Below, piece after piece: positions 59,791-64,000 of a DNA stretch of 64,000 bases. Each line of letters begins with the position of its first letter. The first letter of the stretch is position 1. This DNA comes from Pedobacter roseus (GTDB taxonomy: Bacteria; Bacteroidota; Bacteroidia; Sphingobacteriales; Sphingobacteriaceae): contig NZ_CP060723.1 of the NCBI RefSeq assembly GCF_014395225.1, forward strand, positions 4,154,001 to 4,218,000, written 5' to 3'. The notes under the pieces were generated by a model that worked only from the letters and a program-made list of their open reading frames with translations, was not told the DNA's origin and ran no database searches. The position numbers and the translations under genes are program-made.

Positions 59791-61371
59791 CTACCTTATT
59801 TCTATTCCAAAAACCGCTTCGGCCAATCCAATTTCATCTGGCGAGTATGGCAACGCATATTTCACACCCATTTCATCAAATTTCTTACCCGTAGAATTTC
59901 CAATTGCAATTACCTGCTGACCGGGCTCTAATAAATTATCGGCGAAATAAGCATCAACATTTGATGGACTGGTAAAAATCAGCACATCGGCATAACTCTG
60001 ATCGATATCTTCTTCAATAACAGTTTCGTAAATCGGCAGATCGATTATTTTAGCATCAGCTGGTAACGATTTTTGGATAGACTGCAAAGAATCCTGCGCT
60101 CTTGGGAACAATATCTGCTGACCGCTAACCAATTTTGCAAAATCTTCAGCTACTTCTGTAATATCACCACTTGTACCAACGAAATCGGCAAAATGGCCAA
60201 ATTTACGCAAGGCATCTTCTGATCCTCTTCCCACCACACCAAATTTTGTTTTCTTTGGCAATACCGGTTTTAAATTGAAAAAATAATCAACACTATTACG
60301 GCTGCTGAAGAAAATCCAATCTACATGTCTTAAAATAAACTGGTCTAACACCGTTACTATTGGAAACGTACGGATTAACGAACGTCCTTCTATTTCTATA
60401 TTATTATTTTCTAAAGCCCTTCTGAAATAACTGTGTTCACCAATTTCGCGTGAAATAAAAACCTTTGCAGGTTTCTTTCTTTCGGTACTGAACTTAGCTA
60501 CAATCTTTTCTGCTAAGCCTTCTGTAGTGTCTGCCCGTAAAAACAAACGTTCCGGAAAATCATCAGCGGTTTCTGCCTTTGAAGTCCAGATTTCGAATTT
60601 TCCGTTTTCCTTTTGGCAATAACAACCTAAAGGCATGTGGCAGCCACCTTCGAAAAGATTTAACACTTTACGTTCTACATTTACGGTTTCGGCGGTTTCA
60701 GGGTCGTGCAGTTTTTGCAGTGCCTCAAAAAGTTCGGCATCACTTTCTCTGATCTGAATAGCCAAAGCCCCTTGTGCAGGTGCAGGGATAAACTCAGTAG
60801 TTTCGAGTTCTTCTACATGTAAATCGCTTACATCAAGATTTAAACGTTTAACACCAGCTTTAGCAATTAAAATGGCATCATAATCTTCATCACGGAGTTT
60901 CTGGATCCGCGTAGGTACATTTCCACGTAAATCTTCTACTTCCAAATCAGGACGCAAACCCAATAACTGGGCTTTGCGACGGTTGGATGAAGTACCTACC
61001 ATGGCACCTTTTTTTAGTGAAAGTTTTTGCGAAACATCAACACAATCTTTTAATATCAAAAGATATTCGCTGGCTTCTTCGCGTGGAGGCAAAGCAGCAA
61101 TGGTTAATCCTTCAGGGTGTGTGGTTGGTAAATCTTTAAGGCAATGTACAGCCAAGTCGATTGTGCCACCCAAAAGCTCTTCTTCCAGTTCTTTCGTAAA
61201 AAAGCCTTTGCCTTCCAGTTTATCCAATCTTAAATTCAGGATTTTATCACCCTGTGTTTTAATGATTTTTATTTCTGCTTCAATTCCGATGGCCGCCAAT
61301 TCATCTTTTATATGATTTGCTTGCCATAATGCCAGGTCGCTACCGCGTGTTCCGATGGTTAATTTCTTCAC
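59791..61371 (-). CDS. hemCD: Fused hydroxymethylbilane synthase / uroporphyrinogen III synthase
   Basis: 526 residues. N-terminal ~298 residues are HemC: IGTRGSDLALWQA, AVHCLKDLPT (catalytic Asp80), GTSSNRRKAQLL, RGNVPTRIQKL, and EGGCHMPLG with Cys244 carrying the dipyrromethane cofactor. Residues ~302-526 are HemD: VFISREIGEHSYFRRALE, VDWIFFSSRNSVDYFF, and LIFTSPSNVDAYFADN, ending …EAVFGIEIR. It makes uroporphyrinogen III from four porphobilinogens on one chain, which could channel the unstable hydroxymethylbilane. No stop or frameshift at the junction. Confidence 0.94.
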   Translation of the reverse strand: MKKLTIGTRGSDLALWQANHIKDELAAIGIEAEIKIIKTQGDKILNLRLDKLEGKGFFTKELEEELLGGTIDLAVHCLKDLPTTHPEGLTIAALPPREEASEYLLILKDCVDVSQKLSLKKGAMVGTSSNRRKAQLLGLRPDLEVEDLRGNVPTRIQKLRDEDYDAILIAKAGVKRLNLDVSDLHVEELETTEFIPAPAQGALAIQIRESDAELFEALQKLHDPETAETVNVERKVLNLFEGGCHMPLGCYCQKENGKFEIWTSKAETADDFPERLFLRADTTEGLAEKIVAKFSTERKKPAKVFISREIGEHSYFRRALENNNIEIEGRSLIRTFPIVTVLDQFILRHVDWIFFSSRNSVDYFFNLKPVLPKKTKFGVVGRGSEDALRKFGHFADFVGTSGDITEVAEDFAKLVSGQQILFPRAQDSLQSIQKSLPADAKIIDLPIYETVIEEDIDQSYADVLIFTSPSNVDAYFADNLLEPGQQVIAIGNSTGKKFDEMGVKYALPYSPDEIGLAEAVFGIEIR

Positions 61372-61391
61372 TATAAAGGTTAAATGAGTTG

Positions 61392-61399
61392 CAAATTTA
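61392..61399 (-). promoter_or_regulatory. Candidate -7 box for hemCD
   Basis: The minus strand reads TAAATTTG, an exact TAnnTTTG match, 20 bases before the start codon. No -33 TTG at ideal spacing. Confidence 0.4.
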
Positions 61400-61510
61400 A
61401 TTTAATTAGTGGTTTATACCATGAATTGTTTAAAAATGAGACAGTGAGGTTACAGAAGGGATAATTTAAAGGATTTCTATGACATTAGGAGATTGGTAAT
61501 GTAACTTTTT

Positions 61511-61550
61511 GTCATTCTGAGCGCAGCGAAGAATCTGTAACCGATGCATA
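61511..61550. repeat. Intergenic repeat, GTCATTCTGAGCGCAGCGAA type
   Basis: GTCATTCTGAGCGCAGCGAA then GAATCTGTAACCGATGCATA; a variant of the family at 37641 and 42615. Confidence 0.65.
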
Positions 61551-61902
61551 TTGGGTACAACTATTAATGACGTAAATATTTTTTTTTTCCTACAGCACAA
61601 TCTTGCCTCGGCTCGCCGCCGCCGTGGGGCTCTTTCTTTTTGCTGCCAAAAAGACCAGCGAAGCTAGCTTGAATGCCATTGAAAATATAAAGCCCCATGA
61701 AAAAACAAAAACCACCGGCTGAAAATTTTTCTTTCAAAGTCAGTAGATTGGCTTGGTTAGTGGAATCCGAAAAATTTATTAGGCCGGATTTAAGTTGAAC
61801 GGGGATATAGTGCTAGAGCCCTGCTAGACGGAAATGCATAAATAACACAAATCACTCACAATGAAAGATTCTTCACTGCGTTCAAAATTATAGAAAAAAA
61901 AT

Positions 61903-61934
61903 ATGAGACTTTACGTTCTTTGCGGTTAAACCTT
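61903..61934. repeat. TTTGCGGTTAAAC repeat overlapping the hemA stop
   Basis: ATGAGACTTTACGTTCTTTG CGGTTAAACC; the hemA stop codon (minus strand) lies in the end of the repeat. Confidence 0.6.
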
Positions 61935-63159
61935 AAGATTGGTTAACCAGGATTTCTTTAGCCATTACCATGGGTACGCTAATGTATTTTTTCTCCATGT
62001 AGTTCATTACACGTTCTAAAACTTCGCGTGAGGCTTCATCCATCTGACTGATTTCATCTGCAAATACACCGTTGATGGCCGTATTTTTGATTTCTTTAAT
62101 CTTTCTTGGCACTTCCTGCATCGCAAGTTCGATACGGCGTTGTTTTAAAACAGAGAAAAATTCGGTTATGTTATTGCTGATGATTTCTTCGGCATGTACC
62201 AGTTCGTTATAACGTTCCTGGATATTTTTGCGTGCTACTTCTTTCAGCGATTCTACCTCGATATAATGAACCGGGTTATTGTGGATCACCGCAGGGGTAA
62301 CATCATTAGGAATAGCCAAATCAACAATTACCTTTTTACCAGTTTCGCCATTTAATAATTTGGCATAAAGCTCTTCATTAATAATGGCTTCGGTAGAACC
62401 TGTACAGGTAATAATCACATCAAAACCCTCATTAAAATCTTCAAGGGCCGCTAAAGGATAGGCTTTGCCGTTTAATTCTTCGGCCAAAGTTTCGGCTTTA
62501 GAAAGGGTACGGTTGAAAATCGAAAAGTTGGAGTATTTATGTTTGTTGAGGTATTTTGCAATGTTCTGGTTGGTTTCGCCGGCACCAATAATCAAGATAC
62601 GTGAGTTGCCGCACATATTTAATTCTTTTAATTTACGATAAGCCAATGAAACTACAGAAACCGGATTTTTTGAAATATTGGTATGGGTATAAACTTCTTT
62701 AGCTGTTTTAACTACCCGCTCCATAATCATTCGCATGTAATCGCCAGTAAATCCTGCATCACGGCAATTCTCGTAAGCCCTGCGGATTTGGGCAAGAATT
62801 TCTTTTTCCCCAACCACCAAACTCTCTAAAGAGCAAGATGTTCTTAATAAATGGTTAAAAGCTTCTTCATTTTCGTAAACAGAAACACTATCAAGAAAAC
62901 GCTCCATAAACTCAGGAGGCAGTCCCATATCCAAAACGGTAAGAAATCTGGTTACAAATTCTTTGTCGGTTTTCTCTTTGGTAAGGAAAACAAACTCTAC
63001 ACGGTTACAGGTTCCGATATAGAAAATCTCGCTAACGGGAAGTTCAGACTGAACATTTTTCAACCTGCTATCTAGACTTTGATCACAAATAACTAATTTC
63101 CCTAAAGATTTCAGGTCGATGTGGTGATGCGTAAAAGCTATTACTTTTAAATATTCCAA
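61933..63159 (-). CDS. hemA: Glutamyl-tRNA reductase
   Basis: 408 residues. Nucleophile Cys51 in YIGTCNRVEF; SLVVGEKEILAQIRRAYE; NADPH domain ILIIGAGETNQNIAKYL; C-terminal dimerisation helices (RRIELAMQEVPRKIKEIKN). First committed step of the C5 pathway: glutamyl-tRNA to glutamate-1-semialdehyde, substrate for HemL. First gene of the minus-strand hem block, diverging from the DoxX-like gene. Confidence 0.95.
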   Translation of the reverse strand: MEYLKVIAFTHHHIDLKSLGKLVICDQSLDSRLKNVQSELPVSEIFYIGTCNRVEFVFLTKEKTDKEFVTRFLTVLDMGLPPEFMERFLDSVSVYENEEAFNHLLRTSCSLESLVVGEKEILAQIRRAYENCRDAGFTGDYMRMIMERVVKTAKEVYTHTNISKNPVSVVSLAYRKLKELNMCGNSRILIIGAGETNQNIAKYLNKHKYSNFSIFNRTLSKAETLAEELNGKAYPLAALEDFNEGFDVIITCTGSTEAIINEELYAKLLNGETGKKVIVDLAIPNDVTPAVIHNNPVHYIEVESLKEVARKNIQERYNELVHAEEIISNNITEFFSVLKQRRIELAMQEVPRKIKEIKNTAINGVFADEISQMDEASREVLERVMNYMEKKYISVPMVMAKEILVNQS

Positions 63160-63189
63160 GTGCTTCCGTTATTAACTATTATCGGGATA

Positions 63190-63197
63190 CAAAAGTA
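63190..63197 (-). promoter_or_regulatory. Candidate -7 box for hemA
   Basis: The minus strand reads TACTTTTG (TAnnTTTG), 31 bases before the start. A short inverted repeat CATGG/CCATG (63199-63213) lies just upstream and might bind a regulator. No TTG at proper spacing. Confidence 0.5.
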
Positions 63198-63294
63198 ACA
63201 TGGTGAAGCCATGTCACTGTCATTAACCTGTAATTTACATCAATTTAGAACGGTTTTAAATAGCAACCCTCTAAAATTAAACCATATATCGATC

Positions 63295-63678
63295 ATGATA
63301 AACAGACCAACCTATAAAATTTTTCTCTGGGTTTATGCTCTTCTCTACATTCTGGCCGGATGTAACCACTTTTTATCCACTGCAGTATATTACGGAATTA
63401 TGCCTAAATGGTTGCCTGCACCTGGCTTTTTAATTTACTTCTCCGGGGTATTGGAAATCGTTTTCGGGTTTTTATTGCTGTTTAAAAAGACAAGAAAGCT
63501 TGCCGCGGTGCTAATTATACTGATGCTGATCGCCTTTATGCCTGCGCACATCTACATGATCCAGAAGGCACCGTTCATGTTGGGCAAAATAATGGTTACG
63601 CCTCTAATTGCATGGCTGAGGTTACCATTTCAGGTATTGTTTATGGGTTGGGCATGGTATTATTATTTTAAAGAATAA
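63295..63678 (+). CDS. DoxX-like small membrane protein
   Basis: 127 residues from ATG 63295 (MINRPTYKIFLWVYALLYILAG). Four membrane helices: about 9-27, 44-62, 70-90 and 105-122. YYGIMPKWLPAPGFLIYFSGVLEIVFGFLLLFKKTR, quoted in part (IMPKWLPAPGFLIYFSG), is the DoxX/MauE-like core. Function in this family is poorly defined (some link to thiol or quinone metabolism). Divergent from hemA. Confidence 0.8.
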   Translation: MINRPTYKIFLWVYALLYILAGCNHFLSTAVYYGIMPKWLPAPGFLIYFSGVLEIVFGFLLLFKKTRKLAAVLIILMLIAFMPAHIYMIQKAPFMLGKIMVTPLIAWLRLPFQVLFMGWAWYYYFKE

Positions 63679-63924
63679 TTTATTATTAAAAATAATATGT
63701 TTATTTTTTTGAAGCGCAGTTGCAGTGCTAATGGGAAAGGTTCCGTCCTGCTGTATATTACAATCCTTTTGGACAACATCCTAAACAACAATTTAACGGT
63801 TCCAAAAGGGATTTCCATTTCCATCAGGGCTATTATACCAAAGGTTGTAATCAGTTTCTTAATATCTAAAATACAACAAAATTAGATTTCGTAGGTTTAT
63901 ATTTTATACCAATTCCTTTAAATT

Positions 63925-64000
63925 ATGATTATACAAAGCAATTTTAGCCTTAGCGGTTCAGACGGAAAATTAATTATCGGCGATATAACTTTTGATGAAA
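63925..64000 (+). CDS. Start of an unidentified gene (partial)
   Basis: ATG 63925 opens a frame running to the right edge: MIIQSNFSLSGSDGKLIIGD, then ITFDE. It could be the N-terminal strand of an alpha/beta hydrolase, as in similar Bacteroidetes proteins, but 25 residues are too few to say. Confidence 0.4.
   Translation, partial: MIIQSNFSLSGSDGKLIIGDITFDE

Larger units (their letters stand above)
61372..61932. other. Intergenic region with repetitive elements
   Basis: About 560 bases. A promoter-like TAAATTTG faces hemCD (61392-61399, minus strand). GTCATTCTGAGCGCAGCGAA (61511-61530) is a repeat of the GTCATGCTGA type. 61597-61740 is a GC-richer element (CGGCTCGCCGCCGCCGTGG, CTTTTTGCTGCCAAAAAG) like that near 44930. 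The TTTGCGGTTAAAC repeat ends it. No gene is seen. Confidence 0.5.

Noticed and set aside
63697..63885. 62-codon plus-strand frame near the right edge
   Set aside because: Weak start, no recognisable domain, AT-rich intergenic-like composition.

Overview
The window looks like a chromosome segment of a Bacteroidota bacterium of the family Sphingobacteriaceae, most like Pedobacter. The reasons are: several promoter-like boxes of the Bacteroidetes type (TAnnTTTG, some with an upstream TTG/TTTG) and no obvious Shine-Dalgarno sites; a type IX secretion (T9SS) C-terminal domain protein with a PorP/SprF partner; a GH97 enzyme of the SusB type; a 386-aa LeuA and an 81-aa AtpC; and AT-rich intergenic DNA full of small hairpin repeats. 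Genus is an inference from gene content only.

Layout. 1-10.9 kb: the tail of an unknown gene, a HAMP/PAS histidine kinase, a hotdog thioesterase, three tandem hairpin units, a GH97 glucosidase, a DUF2130 protein, OsmC, YtxH and YdcF proteins, then obg and adk. 10.9-18.3 kb: a PorP/SprF-type outer-membrane protein and a 2119-residue secreted protein with an M60-like metalloprotease domain, seven ~91-residue tandem Ig-like repeats and a T9SS C-terminal domain. 18.9-20.7 kb: a decayed GH89 (alpha-N-acetylglucosaminidase) gene. 21-26.3 kb: tRNA-Arg(ACG), a peroxiredoxin, an RmlD-like reductase, atpDC, a HigBA toxin-antitoxin pair and a lipoprotein hydrolase.

26.6-44.6 kb holds a nearly complete branched-chain amino acid (BCAA) biosynthesis cluster: ilvE, ilvD, ilvB, ilvN, ilvC, leuC, leuD, leuB, leuA, ilvA. 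It is interleaved with passenger genes (O-methyltransferase-like, ORF6N, glyoxalase-like, DinB, ABM monooxygenase, a tandem ABC ATPase, a cupin). Two short open reading frames ahead of ilvE and ilvD encode peptides packed with Leu (first) or Ile/Val (second). Each is followed by a strong intrinsic terminator whose 5' arm can also pair with the 3' end of the leader ORF. I read these as two separate ribosome-stalling attenuators. LeuA has no room for the C-terminal leucine-binding regulatory domain, so leader control may carry more of the leucine feedback.

45-52 kb: a DUF4230 protein, a small lipoprotein, an orphan ABC ATPase, a VapBC-like pair, an ECF sigma factor / membrane protein / PorT-like barrel module, and an outer-membrane protein. 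52.1-63.2 kb, all on the minus strand: a haem/tetrapyrrole block with hemA, a fused hemC-hemD, hemB, hemL, hemE and hemJ. A sensor kinase/response regulator/TPR operon and a Zeta-toxin-like gene with a small partner are embedded in it. The right edge has a DoxX-like protein and the start of another gene.

The strongest candidate for something little described is the pair of BCAA leader-peptide attenuators with different amino-acid bias inside one pathway cluster. Other notable items are the M60-like T9SS adhesin, the asymmetric tandem ABC ATPase, the HemCD fusion, the Zeta toxin-like gene inside the hem block, and the many families of intergenic hairpin repeats.
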